A DNA stretch of 64,000 nt from an uncultured Caryophanales bacterium (GCA_947169395.1 CAMVPJ010000003.1:3051-67050), one strand, 5' to 3'. Counted from the first letter of the stretch, positions 8,262 through 18,110 are shown. Numbers and translations are program-made. Notes: generated by a model not told the origin, from the letters alone.

Positions 8262-8283
8262 CAACTGGAAAGGATGAATGTTT

Positions 8284-8985
8284 ATGACTGTACATAATGA
8301 AGCAAATATTGAAGATATTGCGAAAACTGTATTAATGCCTGGCGATCCACTTAGGGCGAAGATGATTGCAGAAAAGTATTTAGATGATTATAAGTTAGTT
8401 AATAATGTTAGAGGTATGCTTGCATATACTGGATTTTATAAGGGTAAAAGACTTACTGTTATGGCATCTGGTATGGGAATTCCAAGTATGGGTATATATT
8501 CCTATGAACTGTATAAGTTTTATGATGTAGATAATATTATTAGAATAGGAACATGTGGTAGTCTAATTAAAGAGTTAAATTTATATGATATAGTAGTAGC
8601 TCGCGATACTTATTCTATTTCTACTTATGGAGTAAGTTATAAAGATAATAGTGATATAATTAGTGGTAGTGATTATTTGATTACTAAAGTAAAAGATGAA
8701 GCATTAAAACTAAATAAGAATGTAACTGAAGTAAGAGCTAATACTAGTGATACATTTTATGCAGATAGTAATATTAATGATTTAGTAAATAATAAAGGGT
8801 GTAGTGTAGTTGAGATGGAAACATTTGGACTTTACTTTAATGCTAAATTACTTAATAAAAATGCACTTAGTATTTTTACTGTATCAGATAATCTTGTTAC
8901 TAAGGCAGAAACAACAAGTCAAGAGAGACAAAATGCATTTACAGATATGATAGAATTAGCTTTAAATACTGCAATAAATTTATAA
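8284..8985 (+). CDS. deoD: purine-nucleoside phosphorylase DeoD-type
   Basis: This hexameric PNP cleaves purine (deoxy)nucleosides with phosphate for salvage. Family signatures are clear: VLMPGDPLRAKMIAE near the N-terminus (phosphate-binding Arg), GMGIPSMGIYSYEL, RIGTCGSL, VEMETFGLY (ribose-binding Met-Glu), and TVSDNLV with the catalytic Asp. Length 233 aa is normal. ATG 8278 lies only two codons upstream; 8284 fits the SD spacing and family N-terminus better. Confidence 0.92.
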   Translation: MTVHNEANIEDIAKTVLMPGDPLRAKMIAEKYLDDYKLVNNVRGMLAYTGFYKGKRLTVMASGMGIPSMGIYSYELYKFYDVDNIIRIGTCGSLIKELNLYDIVVARDTYSISTYGVSYKDNSDIISGSDYLITKVKDEALKLNKNVTEVRANTSDTFYADSNINDLVNNKGCSVVEMETFGLYFNAKLLNKNALSIFTVSDNLVTKAETTSQERQNAFTDMIELALNTAINL

Positions 8986-9015
8986 TTTTGTACATACTAA
9001 ATTTAAGGAGGTAAT

Positions 9016-10296
9016 ATGAAATACCGTAAAATAAAAACACAAGCATATAACTTACATGTTATAAAAACTAATAAGTTTAAAACAATTACAGTAGAAGTAT
9101 GTTTTAAAAGTAAGTTAAATAAAGAGGAAATTACTTATCGTAATTTACTTATAAATACATTATGTGAAGCATGTAATAAATATAAGACTAAAAGAGAGAT
9201 GTCAATTGCAACAGAAGAATTATATGAATTATCTTATCAAGCTACTAATTATATATCAGGAGCTTATAATGTTATGTGTTTTGATATAACTTTTTTAAAT
9301 GATAAATATACAGAAGAAGGTAATTTTGAAGCATCCTTAGATTTTTTATGTGAGATATTGTTTATGCCTTTAATTGAGTCTAGTTATGCATCAACTAGGT
9401 TTAATAAGAAAAACTTTGAGTTGTCTTATAATTTACTTGAAGAAAATATTAAAACAATTAAAGAAAATCCATCTTTATATTCAAAGATGCGTTTGTTTGA
9501 AATAATGGCACCAAATAGTATTCATTCATATCGTAGTTGTGGTTACTTAGAAGATTTAAAATCAGTAACACCCGCTAAACTGTATGATTACTATTTAAAA
9601 ATGTTGAAAAGTGATATTTTAGATATCTTTGTAATAGGGGATATTACTGAATCTAGAGTAAAGAAAGCAATAACAGAAAGATTTAAGATTCATACATTAA
9701 AGAAAAAAAGCGAATCACACTTTGTTAGTATGAAAAGAACTAGATTACTACCTAAAAAGGTAGTAGAAAAAATGGAGTTATCACAAAGTCAACTTGCATT
9801 AGGATATAAGTTAGATAAGACTACTGACTTTGAGAAAAGATATGTAATGAATGTTTTATCATACATATTAGGTGGAGGTGCTGACTCTAAATTATTTAAA
9901 GAAGTTAGAGAGAAAAACTCGCTTTGTTATTCAATATCATCTAGAGGACTTCCACTTAATAATGCACTTTATATTACAGCAGGAATATCTGCAAAAGATT
10001 TTAAACAAGCTGTATCCTTAATAAAGAAAAATGTTAAAAGTATGGAAAAAGGCGAGTTTGAGTCTGATGATATAATGAAAGCAAAAGTAACATATATGAA
10101 TTCAATTAAAGAGTTAGAAGATAATCCGCAAAACTTACTTAGTATGTATACAGGAATGGAATACTTAGGTAGTGATGATATAAATGATAGAATTAAGAAA
10201 ATAAGTAAAGTAACAAAAAAAGATGTAATGAGACTTGCATCTAAGTTGCACCTTGATGTTATATATTTACTAAAGGGGGCATGCAATGAAAATTAA
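9016..10296 (+). CDS. M16 family peptidase-like protein, inactive partner (YmfF type)
   Basis: A 426-residue M16 (pitrilysin) family protein. It lacks the HxxEH zinc motif where the catalytic subunit has it, but keeps the C-terminal half pattern (YVMNVLSYILGGGADSKLFKEVREKNSLCYSIS), the R/Y substrate region of M16. In Bacilli, ymfF and ymfH form such an inactive/active pair. It overlaps the next gene by 11 bases, so the two are made together and probably form a heterodimer. Confidence 0.85.
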   Translation: MKYRKIKTQAYNLHVIKTNKFKTITVEVCFKSKLNKEEITYRNLLINTLCEACNKYKTKREMSIATEELYELSYQATNYISGAYNVMCFDITFLNDKYTEEGNFEASLDFLCEILFMPLIESSYASTRFNKKNFELSYNLLEENIKTIKENPSLYSKMRLFEIMAPNSIHSYRSCGYLEDLKSVTPAKLYDYYLKMLKSDILDIFVIGDITESRVKKAITERFKIHTLKKKSESHFVSMKRTRLLPKKVVEKMELSQSQLALGYKLDKTTDFEKRYVMNVLSYILGGGADSKLFKEVREKNSLCYSISSRGLPLNNALYITAGISAKDFKQAVSLIKKNVKSMEKGEFESDDIMKAKVTYMNSIKELEDNPQNLLSMYTGMEYLGSDDINDRIKKISKVTKKDVMRLASKLHLDVIYLLKGACNEN

Positions 10297-11560
10297 GTTA
10301 GAGAAAATGGATTTAACTATGTATTATGAGAAGTTAGATAATGGCTTAGATGTTTATATTGTTCCTTTTGATAAAGTAAATAGTGTATATGCAACATTTT
10401 CAACTAAGTTTGGTTCTATTCATGATGAGTTTATTCCATATGATAGAACTAGTATGACTAAGTTTCCATTAGGTATTGCTCACTTTCTTGAACACAAACT
10501 TTTTGAGCAGAAAAATGGAGTCGATCCTTTTACTTTCTATTCAGAACGTGGAAGTGATGCGAATGCAAATACATCAAATTTTAAAACAACATATCTGTTT
10601 AGCGGAACAAACTTCTTAGATGAGAATTTAAACTATTTACTAGATTATGTACAAGATCCTTATTTTACTGATGAGAATGTAGAAAAAGAAAAAGGTATTA
10701 TTGAACAAGAGATTAGAATGTATGAAGATAGTCCTTATTTTAAATTATATGATAGAATACTTTATAATTCATTTAAGAATCATCCAATTAAGTATCCTAT
10801 TGCAGGAACTATCTCAAGCATAAAGAAAATTACTAAGAAAGATTTATATACTTGTTACTATACATTTTATCATCCTAAAAATATGTTTTTAGTTATTACT
10901 GGTAATGTAGATGCTAAAGATACTATATCTCTTATTAAAGCTAATCAAGAGAATAAAGTATTTAAGCCTTACAAAGATATCAAACTAAAAGAGTATGATG
11001 AACCAGATGAAGTAGTTATAAAGAGTGGTTCAACTGATATGGATATTGCTATACCTAAGTTTTCTATAGGTTATAAGATTAGAAATAATACTAACTTAAG
11101 TATTAATAAGTTTAAAACTTATATAGGTATGTTTTTTGATATTAAGTTTGGTTCAGTATCTTTATTTAATGAAACTATTAAAAATGATAATCTAGCTACT
11201 TTAGATATGGATATTACTTTAGTAAATACTGATAAACATGTATTAGTAATACTTAGTAATGATACTAATAATTCTAAAGAATTAATTAGTAGAATAGAAA
11301 CAGAATTAGATAGTAGAGATATTAAAGAGTCTGATTTTAATAGAAAGAAAAAAGTAAAGAAGAGTTCAGTAATATATAAAAGTGATAGTATATATGCAAT
11401 TAATAATAAGATAATGGCTAATATTATTAATGAATGCGAAGTTATTACAGATGAACATAAGTATATAGATTCACTAAATTATGAAGAATTTATAAATACT
11501 ATTGGTAGTATAAACTTAAATAATAAGACAATCTATAATATAAATAAGAAAAAAGATTGA
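10286..11560 (+). CDS. M16 family zinc peptidase (YmfH type)
   Basis: The 424-residue catalytic partner. The inverted zinc motif HFLEH lies near residues 67-71, with the distal Glu in VEKEKGIIEQEI about 75 residues on, as expected for M16. The preceding gene is its non-catalytic homologue. Substrates of the bacterial YmfF/YmfH pair are not firmly known; peptide processing is likely. No signal peptide is seen, so it should be cytoplasmic. It ends in TGA, supporting TGA as a stop in this genome. Confidence 0.87.
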   Translation: MKIKLEKMDLTMYYEKLDNGLDVYIVPFDKVNSVYATFSTKFGSIHDEFIPYDRTSMTKFPLGIAHFLEHKLFEQKNGVDPFTFYSERGSDANANTSNFKTTYLFSGTNFLDENLNYLLDYVQDPYFTDENVEKEKGIIEQEIRMYEDSPYFKLYDRILYNSFKNHPIKYPIAGTISSIKKITKKDLYTCYYTFYHPKNMFLVITGNVDAKDTISLIKANQENKVFKPYKDIKLKEYDEPDEVVIKSGSTDMDIAIPKFSIGYKIRNNTNLSINKFKTYIGMFFDIKFGSVSLFNETIKNDNLATLDMDITLVNTDKHVLVILSNDTNNSKELISRIETELDSRDIKESDFNRKKKVKKSSVIYKSDSIYAINNKIMANIINECEVITDEHKYIDSLNYEEFINTIGSINLNNKTIYNINKKKD

Positions 11561-11603
11561 TTTATAATCCATTTTATGGTATAAATATTTAGACGGAGGA
11601 AAT

Positions 11604-11810
11604 ATGAAAACATTATTAATAATTGTATCAATATTAATTATTGTACTAGTATTATTACAAAGTAGTAAAGCAGAAGGTGCATCTAATATTATAAGTGGTG
11701 GAAATGATGCATTATTTCAAAATAGAAAAGAACGTGGTGGCGAGTTATTTATAACTAGACTTACTGCAGTACTTGGAGTAGCTTTTCTAGTACTATGTAT
11801 AATGCTATAA
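11604..11810 (+). CDS. secG: preprotein translocase subunit SecG
   Basis: A 68-residue protein with two membrane helices (residues 2-18 and about 49-67) joined by a polar loop with SSKAEGASNIISGGNDALF and RGGELFITRLT, the SecG pattern. SecG assists the SecYEG translocon. It has a strong SD (GGAGG) and is followed by a terminator. Confidence 0.88.
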   Translation: MKTLLIIVSILIIVLVLLQSSKAEGASNIISGGNDALFQNRKERGGELFITRLTAVLGVAFLVLCIML

Positions 11811-11832
11811 TAAAAAATTAATAAAATGCATG

Positions 11833-11862
11833 AAAAGATAGAAAAGTAACTATCTTTTTTTT
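11833..11862 (+). terminator. terminator after secG
   Basis: AAAAGATAG pairs with CTATCTTTT around an 8-base loop, followed by T. It closes the secG unit just ahead of the tad-like operon. Confidence 0.8.
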
Positions 11863-11911
11863 AAATACTTTGATATAATTAATTAAGAATAAGACTAGGG
11901 AAGTGATTCTG

Positions 11912-12262
11912 TTGAAGAATAATAAAGGTCAGGCTCTTGTTGAGTTTGTGATAATTATGCCTATATTTATATTTATAGTTCTTGCTATGTTTGATTTAGG
12001 TAATATAATTATTAAAAAATATGAACTTGAGAATAATTTAGATACTATTGTTAATATGTATGAAGAGAATAAAAATGATGAAGTAGAGTTTTATGTTAAG
12101 ACTATTGACTCTAAGGTTAAGTATGATGTAGGTGATACTTATAATGTAATTACTTTATCTAAGAAGGTTAAAGTAATTACACCAATTGTATCTCAGGCTT
12201 TAGGTAAATCTCACGAAATTAGTGCGAAAAGGACTGTAATGATCAATGAGAAGAATGAATAA
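11912..12262 (+). CDS. TadE-like pseudopilin, first copy
   Basis: First gene of the Tad-like operon. I take TTG 11912, eight bases after AGGGAAG, over GTG 11903. The N-terminus LKNNKGQALVEF matches the short class III leader seen in Flp and TadE proteins: basic residues, then a cleavage Gly, then a hydrophobic helix (about residues 9-30). The remaining 85 residues are polar and would lie outside the membrane. TadE-like proteins are minor pseudopilins that prime or cap Flp pili. It overlaps the next gene by 17 bases. Confidence 0.75.
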   Translation: MKNNKGQALVEFVIIMPIFIFIVLAMFDLGNIIIKKYELENNLDTIVNMYEENKNDEVEFYVKTIDSKVKYDVGDTYNVITLSKKVKVITPIVSQALGKSHEISAKRTVMINEKNE

Positions 12263-12632
12263 TAAAGGTCAAGTCTTAGTAGCTTTTATATTAATGATAC
12301 CTATAATATTATTAATGTGTGTAGCTATTACTGATGTAGGATTAATGAATATAGAAAGTAGACGTGTAAACAATACAGTTAGAAATAGTGTTAAATACGG
12401 GATTAATAATCTAGATAAAACTAATATAAAAGATACTATGAAGAGTTTAATAATGGATAATTTAAAAAATGTAGATAGTGTATCAATTGACGTTGATATA
12501 GATAATAGTTATGCTAAAGCTACTGTAAAAGTTAAATATAAAGGATTAATAAATATTACTAATAGGGATATTACTAGTAGTTATTATGCTAATATTAGTG
12601 ATGGCAAAGTTACTATAAATAAGGAGAGATAA
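12246..12632 (+). CDS. TadE/TadG-like pseudopilin, second copy
   Basis: Another small pseudopilin: MRRMNNKGQVLVAF, helix to about residue 33, then SRRVNNTVRNSVKYGINN, the amphipathic stretch found after the helix in TadE/G proteins. The extracellular part is about 90 residues. A start at the ATG at 12255 is also possible. The overlap with the preceding gene and a 1-base gap before the TadZ-like gene mark a tight operon. Confidence 0.72.
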   Translation: MRRMNNKGQVLVAFILMIPIILLMCVAITDVGLMNIESRRVNNTVRNSVKYGINNLDKTNIKDTMKSLIMDNLKNVDSVSIDVDIDNSYAKATVKVKYKGLINITNRDITSSYYANISDGKVTINKER

Positions 12633-12633
12633 T

Positions 12634-13377
12634 ATGGCAATTACAAAGGGTAAAATTATAACTATAACTTCAGTAAAAGGTGGGGTCGGTAAAACTACAT
12701 TCTTACTTGGACTTGCTAATGTATATAAGAATATGAATAAGAAAGTATTAATTATTGATAATGATTTATATTCAGGTGATATAGAAGCAATACTTAATGT
12801 TGAAAGTAAAAAGGATGTTTATGTATTATTTGAAGATATTACTAATAATAATTTCTATGAGATTGGGGATTATATAACTCATTATGATGATAATATAGAT
12901 TTTATTTCTGCTCCTACGGATCCTAGATACGCAGGTAAAGTTAGAGGTAATTATTTAAATCTATTATTTAATAGAGTAGCATCTATATATGATGTAGTAT
13001 TAGTAGATACATCTCATGTATTAAATGAGGTTAATCTAGTTACAATGGATCATAGTAGTGAGATAGTATATCTAATTAATAACAATAGTATGAATTTAAA
13101 AAACATGAGAACGATGATATCAATATTTTCTGATATGCATCTTGAAAACTATAAAATAGTATTATATGAAGCAAGAGACAAGGGTAAGACTATATTTAAT
13201 AAGTTTGATATTAAATCATTAATTAAAGATAATATAGATTATGTAATATCTAGTGATTACTTTAATAAAGATATAGATAAATATATAGTAGATGGTAAAA
13301 TATTTGATATGCTAAATAAACAAAAAGGTAAGAGTATGAAAACACTTAATACTATTGCCGAGGACTTAATAAAGTAG
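12634..13377 (+). CDS. TadZ/CpaE-like ParA-family ATPase
   Basis: A 247-residue MinD/ParA-type P-loop protein. The deviant Walker A is SVKGGVGKTTFL (residues about 12-23), then KVLIIDNDLYSGDIEAIL with the switch Asp, and VVLVDTSHV as Walker B. TadZ/CpaE places the pilus assembly machine at its site in the cell. It lies between pseudopilins and the CpaF ATPase, the expected order. The N-terminal receiver-like domain of CpaE is absent, so it is the short form. Confidence 0.82.
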   Translation: MAITKGKIITITSVKGGVGKTTFLLGLANVYKNMNKKVLIIDNDLYSGDIEAILNVESKKDVYVLFEDITNNNFYEIGDYITHYDDNIDFISAPTDPRYAGKVRGNYLNLLFNRVASIYDVVLVDTSHVLNEVNLVTMDHSSEIVYLINNNSMNLKNMRTMISIFSDMHLENYKIVLYEARDKGKTIFNKFDIKSLIKDNIDYVISSDYFNKDIDKYIVDGKIFDMLNKQKGKSMKTLNTIAEDLIK

Positions 13378-13384
13378 GTGCGAT

Positions 13385-14710
13385 ATGGAATCAAGAAACT
13401 TTGTAGATGAATTTAATATAAGTAATAATAACGAAGAATTTATTGAAGTAACTGATTATGATAGGTTTAAAAATAAAGAATTATTAGATTTACTTAGAAG
13501 TAAAATAATACAAAATTTAATAGATGATAATATTAATAGTCAAGCTGATATAGAACAATTCATTAAAAAAGAGATAGAAAACTCTTTAAAAGGATATGAC
13601 TTAAATGTAGAAGAGAGAAGTTATATCTATAATTTAATAGAGAATGAAGTTAATGGGTACGGACCTATTACTGAACTATTAAAAGATAAATCTATAACAG
13701 AGATTATGGTTAATGGTAAAGATGAAATATATATAGAATTAGATGGTAAGGTAGTTAAAGATGATAGTATATCATTTATTAATGATTCACATATTATAAG
13801 AACTATTCAAAGATTAATTCAACCAATAGGAAGAACTATAGATACATCTTCTCCTATGGTAGATGCACGTTTAACTGATGGATCTCGTTTGAATGCAGTA
13901 ATTCCTCCATTATCATTAAAAGGACCAGTTCTAACTATTCGTAAGTTCAAACCAGACTTAGCTAATATTGATGACTTTTTAAGAAGTGGAGCACTTACTA
14001 ATGATATGGCATTATTCTTACAAGCATGTGTTAAAGCGAGAATGAATATTATAGTTTGTGGAGGTACTGGTGGAGGTAAAACTACACTTTTAAATGTACT
14101 ATCCTCATTTATTGATGATGATGAAAGAATTATTACAATAGAAGATGCAGCAGAATTAAAATTACATCAGAATCACGTTATATCGCTTGAAACACGTATG
14201 ACTAACTATGAAGGAGAAGGAGAAGTAACTATAAGAGACTTAGTTATTAACTCACTTCGTATGAGACCTGATAGAATAATAGTAGGAGAAGTACGTGGTA
14301 AAGAAGCATTTGATATGTTGCAAGCTATGAATACAGGACATTCTGGCTCACTTACTACAATGCATGCTAATAGCCCTGCTGATGCATTAAATAGGCTTGA
14401 AACATTAGTTTTAATGGCTGGTATGGAAATCCCTGTTGCAGCTATAAGAGAGTATATAGTAAATGCAATTAATATAGTTGTAAATATATCAAGACTTACA
14501 GATGGTAAAAGAAAGATTACAAGTATTTGTGAAGTAGTTGGATTTGATGGAGAAGACATTAAACTTAATGAAATATTCTCATTTGATCAAAAAGGTATTA
14601 CTGATGAAGGAGAAGTATCAGGTTCATTTAAAACACATAAAACTCCTAAAATTATAAGTAAATTAGAGTCTAAAGGTATTAAAGATATTAAGAATATATT
14701 TGGTAAGTGA
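13385..14710 (+). CDS. CpaF/TadA-type secretion ATPase
   Basis: A 441-residue type II/IV secretion ATPase, the motor of the Tad pilus. Visible motifs: NEVNGYGPITELLKD (N-terminal domain), Walker A CGGTGGGKTTLLN (about residue 224-236), Walker B ERIITIEDAAEL, the Asp/His boxes around GHSGSLTTMHANSPADALNRLE, and RPDRIIVGEVRG. All catalytic motifs look intact. It forms a hexamer at the inner face of the membrane with TadB/TadC. It ends in TGA two bases before the next gene. Confidence 0.93.
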   Translation: MESRNFVDEFNISNNNEEFIEVTDYDRFKNKELLDLLRSKIIQNLIDDNINSQADIEQFIKKEIENSLKGYDLNVEERSYIYNLIENEVNGYGPITELLKDKSITEIMVNGKDEIYIELDGKVVKDDSISFINDSHIIRTIQRLIQPIGRTIDTSSPMVDARLTDGSRLNAVIPPLSLKGPVLTIRKFKPDLANIDDFLRSGALTNDMALFLQACVKARMNIIVCGGTGGGKTTLLNVLSSFIDDDERIITIEDAAELKLHQNHVISLETRMTNYEGEGEVTIRDLVINSLRMRPDRIIVGEVRGKEAFDMLQAMNTGHSGSLTTMHANSPADALNRLETLVLMAGMEIPVAAIREYIVNAINIVVNISRLTDGKRKITSICEVVGFDGEDIKLNEIFSFDQKGITDEGEVSGSFKTHKTPKIISKLESKGIKDIKNIFGK

Positions 14711-14712
14711 TT

Positions 14713-15640
14713 ATGAAAAAGATAGTGTATATATTAGTATTAATTATATTTATGTTATGTATAGATAAAATAAATGCTTATACAGAATATAAAATAGGAG
14801 ATGTAGTTTCGTATAACGACATGGATTTCTATGTAATAAAAAAATAGTAGTAGTGATGACAACAGTGTCACTATGCTAAAAGCAGAACCGCTAAGTGTAG
14901 AAGAAGTTAATTTGTATGGAGGAGTCGGAACAGCAAATAACCATGTAAATATGTATTTAACAAATTATACAACAGCAAGTTATTATCAAACTGCATATGA
15001 TAATAATGGTTATGGAGGTATGCAATATTATTCAAGTGCAACATGTACAGGATATGGAGATATAAGTGGTTGTAGAAGTGATTATGCATCCTCAGAAGTA
15101 AAATATGTGGTAGATGCATGGAAAACTTCAAAATCTCCTACAGCAATCGAGGCAAGACTAATAACAATAGATGAATTAAAAAATTTTAATTATGGTGAGG
15201 AGCAAGACTGTGGTGGTGGATGCAAATATGTTCCGGTAAATGAGAATGTTCTGCCATGGGTATATAATAGCAATTATACTTATTGGACAATGAGTTCATT
15301 GAATGATTTGCAGACTCACGTTTGGGATGTTAACAATAGTGGCATTCTTGGCCCCAAAAGCGTCGAACTTGCTGGTGGTACTGTTCGCCCAGTTATAACA
15401 CTTAAAAAAACTGCATTAGGCGATATAGATGAAAGTATTGTAGATGATATAGAGAAAGAAGATACTAAAATAGATGCAAAGGATAATATAGATGATAATA
15501 AATCTAATGAATCTAAAACAATAGTAAAAGTAGCTAATACATATATGAGTAGTTCAATTATAATAATTATATTAGGATTTATAATTGCAAGTATAAGTGT
15601 ATTTGTACTATATAGATTTAGAAATAAAAGTATAAAATAG
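14713..15640 (+). pseudogene. anchored variable-domain protein, frameshifted at an A7 tract
   Basis: The gene starts at ATG 14713 two bases after the cpaF-like stop, with a signal peptide (MKKIVYILVLIIFML...NAY). The reading frame closes at a TAG at 14845-14847, just after a run of seven A (14838-14844). With six A the frame would read on as KNSSSDDNSVTML into the open frame 14873-15640, which carries the domain (YSSATC, VVDAW, ARLIT, YWTMS, VRPVI) and a C-terminal membrane tail. It is thus a one-base homopolymer lesion: a slippage switch, a pseudogene or a sequencing error. Its tail is nearly identical to that of the next gene, pointing to a tandem duplication. Confidence 0.75.
15320..15394 (+). 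other. GC-rich hypervariable tip segment of the frameshifted paralogue
   Basis: Counted by hand, 37 of these 75 bases are G or C (49%), far above the surrounding DNA. It lies between the conserved YWTMS and RPVI motifs and shares almost no residues with the paralogues at this place, apart from a W-x-V, a G and the flanks. Confidence 0.55.
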
Positions 15641-15664
15641 TTAATCGAGTGGATGTGTTAAAGA

Positions 15665-16594
15665 ATGAAAAAGATATTATACATATTAGTATTCCTTACA
15701 CTCTGTATAGGTATTGATAGAATCAACGCCTATACAGAATATAAAATAGGTGATGAAATTACATATAATGGTATAAAATTTTATGTTATAAAAGATAGTA
15801 GTAAAGATGAAGATAATGTTACAATGTTAAAGGCTGAACCACTTACTGTAGATGAGGTTAATCAATATGGAGTTGGTCATGTAAATAGATATACTGCTTC
15901 ATCAGCAGGAACTGCATATGATAATAATGGCTATGGTGGTATGGCATATTACACATCAGAAACTTGTGGATATGTAAATGGCAGATGGGTAAATGATGGA
16001 TGTATAACAGATTACGAAGAGTCTGAAGTTAAATATGTAGTAGATGCTTGGAAAAGCGTAAATGTTCCAGCAGCAACCGAAGCAAGATTAATTGCCTATG
16101 ATGAATTAATAAATAATTTAGGATATAATCATGCATCTTGGAATGCATCATATTGGAAATATGATGCAGAATATACACCAAGTTGGGTTTATAATGAAAA
16201 TTATTATTATTGGACAATGAGTAGAAATAATGATTCATCAGTTCAAGTTTGGTATGTTTATGTTGATGGAAGTCTTGGAACTGCTCATTGTTGTCACTTT
16301 GGATACTCTGATACTGTTCGCCCAGTTATAACACTTTCAAAAACTGTATTAGGTGATGTAGATGAGAGTATTGTTGAAGATAATGAAACAGTAGATGATA
16401 AAAATGTAAAAGGTACTAATGAAACTAAAGTTGATACAAAAGAAAATGTTGAAGATAAAACAAATGAGTCTAAGTCAACAGTAAAAGTAGCTAATACATA
16501 TATGAGTAGTTCAATTCTATTAATCATATTAGGATTTATAACTGCTAGTATAAGTGTATTTGTTCTATATAGATTTAGAAATAAAAAAAGATAA
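15665..16594 (+). CDS. anchored variable-domain surface protein (intact copy in tad operon)
   Basis: An intact 309-residue member of the family. Signal peptide residues 1-22 (ending RINAYTEYKIGDE), domain residues about 25-235: GDEITYN, KDSSKDEDNVTMLKAEPLT, GGMAYYTSETCGYVN, VVDAW, ARLIAYDEL, YYYWTMS, VRPVITL. Then comes an acidic Asn/Thr/Lys-rich spacer, then VKVANTYMSSSI, a hydrophobic stretch and RFRNKKR. The tail looks like a membrane anchor or sorting signal. It sits between the cpaF-like and tadB-like genes, so it is probably made with the pilus machine. Its stop is in frame with the next gene and only five codons before it. Confidence 0.78.
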   Translation: MKKILYILVFLTLCIGIDRINAYTEYKIGDEITYNGIKFYVIKDSSKDEDNVTMLKAEPLTVDEVNQYGVGHVNRYTASSAGTAYDNNGYGGMAYYTSETCGYVNGRWVNDGCITDYEESEVKYVVDAWKSVNVPAATEARLIAYDELINNLGYNHASWNASYWKYDAEYTPSWVYNENYYYWTMSRNNDSSVQVWYVYVDGSLGTAHCCHFGYSDTVRPVITLSKTVLGDVDESIVEDNETVDDKNVKGTNETKVDTKENVEDKTNESKSTVKVANTYMSSSILLIILGFITASISVFVLYRFRNKKR

Positions 16595-16609
16595 AAAGGA
16601 TGTGATGTT

Positions 16610-18109
16610 ATGAATGAAGTTGGAACACTTAGTATAATGGAAAGTAGTCTAACTAATAAGGATATCATAGTTACTTATGTTCCAAATACGTTTGTAACTA
16701 ATTATGAATATACTATATATAAAGATAATGTAGTATATAAAAATATTAAAGTAGATAATAGTGATAATTCTAATATTAAATTAGATAAAACAGGTGAGTA
16801 TAAGATTAGTATTAAAGCTACTACTTTAAAAGGAGAATATAATCTAGATAGTGGTGTATATAAAATAGATAAAGAAGCTCCTACTATTGAAGTAAGAAAC
16901 TATAATTATACTATCTCACCAGGAGAGAATATTGATGTATTAAAGAGTGTTAAAGCAACTGATAATATAGATGGTGATATTACTAAGAGTATTACTACTA
17001 ATAAAGATAAACTTAATCTAAATTCTTTTGGAACTAAGAAATTAACGTATACAGTAGTAGATGCTGCAGGTAATACTGCTACTAAAGATATTAATATAAA
17101 TGTTACATATCAGGATTATTTACTTAATTTTAATCAAGTATTACTTATATTAGGTCTAGTAGGATTATTAATATTCTTACTTGTATTAAATAGAATAGTA
17201 TTATTAGAGAAAAGATTTGTTAAATATACAGTTAATCCTTTAAAAGATAATACTAAATCTATATTTGATAAGATATCTTTAAAAATGTTTAGTTTTGTAT
17301 CTCGTATTAGTGAATCACTAGATAGATTTGATTATGCAAGGAAGAGTAGTCATAAGTATCAAAAGTATGTAGATGCATTTAGTAATAATGGATTCACTGC
17401 AATGGATTTTATATCAATGAAAATAATAACATCTTTAGTATTTCTAATTGCATCAATAATAATACAAACTCTACGTTTTAGAATACTTAATATATTTGAA
17501 CTAGTTATACCAATGATTATCGGATACTTTATATTAGATATAATATATGCATATAAGTATCATAAATACCGTAAGAAGATAGAAAAAGATTTACTTCAGG
17601 CAATAATAATTATGAATAACTGTTTTAAATCAGGTAGAAGTATTACTCAAACAATAGGTATTGTTGCAGAACAATTAGATGGAGCTATTTCAGATGAATT
17701 TAAGAAAATGAGTTTAGAGTTATCATTTGGACTAGACATTGAAGTAGTATTTGATAGGTTTGCTAAAAGAATTAAACTAGAAGAAGCAGCTTATCTAACT
17801 AGTAGTTTATCTGTTTTAAATAAAACAGGTGGTAATATCATTAAAGTATTTACATCTATTGAAAAAACATTATTTAATAGACAGAAACTTAATTTAGAAT
17901 TAAAATCTTTAACAGGTAGTTCTAGAATTATTATGTATGGACTTACAATTATGCCAGTACTATTTGTTGTAGTAATAAGTTTTATTAATAAAGACTATTA
18001 TGCGCCTTTATTTACACATCCACTAGGATTTATTATAATAGGAGTAATAGCTATACTATATGTAACTTATATAATAATAGTTAGAAAGATAATGAAGGTA
18101 AGGATGTAA
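16610..18109 (+). CDS. TadB-like membrane protein with N-terminal Ig-like (DUF5011) domain
   Basis: The 499-residue protein joins two parts. Residues 1-165 hold an Ig-like region ending in a DUF5011-type repeat (EAPTIEVRNYNYTISPGENID, DNIDGDITKSI, GTKKLTYTVVDAAGNTATKDI). A membrane helix follows (about 175-200), then a type II secretion F/TadB domain with helices near 265-310 and 440-495 and the cytosolic LLQAIIIMNNCFKSGRSITQTI motif. TadB is the platform protein that pairs with TadC and the CpaF ATPase. No signal peptide precedes the Ig part, which is odd for a domain expected outside. It may be inserted as an N-out segment, or the true 5' end was lost. Confidence 0.75.
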   Translation: MNEVGTLSIMESSLTNKDIIVTYVPNTFVTNYEYTIYKDNVVYKNIKVDNSDNSNIKLDKTGEYKISIKATTLKGEYNLDSGVYKIDKEAPTIEVRNYNYTISPGENIDVLKSVKATDNIDGDITKSITTNKDKLNLNSFGTKKLTYTVVDAAGNTATKDININVTYQDYLLNFNQVLLILGLVGLLIFLLVLNRIVLLEKRFVKYTVNPLKDNTKSIFDKISLKMFSFVSRISESLDRFDYARKSSHKYQKYVDAFSNNGFTAMDFISMKIITSLVFLIASIIIQTLRFRILNIFELVIPMIIGYFILDIIYAYKYHKYRKKIEKDLLQAIIIMNNCFKSGRSITQTIGIVAEQLDGAISDEFKKMSLELSFGLDIEVVFDRFAKRIKLEEAAYLTSSLSVLNKTGGNIIKVFTSIEKTLFNRQKLNLELKSLTGSSRIIMYGLTIMPVLFVVVISFINKDYYAPLFTHPLGFIIIGVIAILYVTYIIIVRKIMKVRM

Positions 18110-18110
18110 T

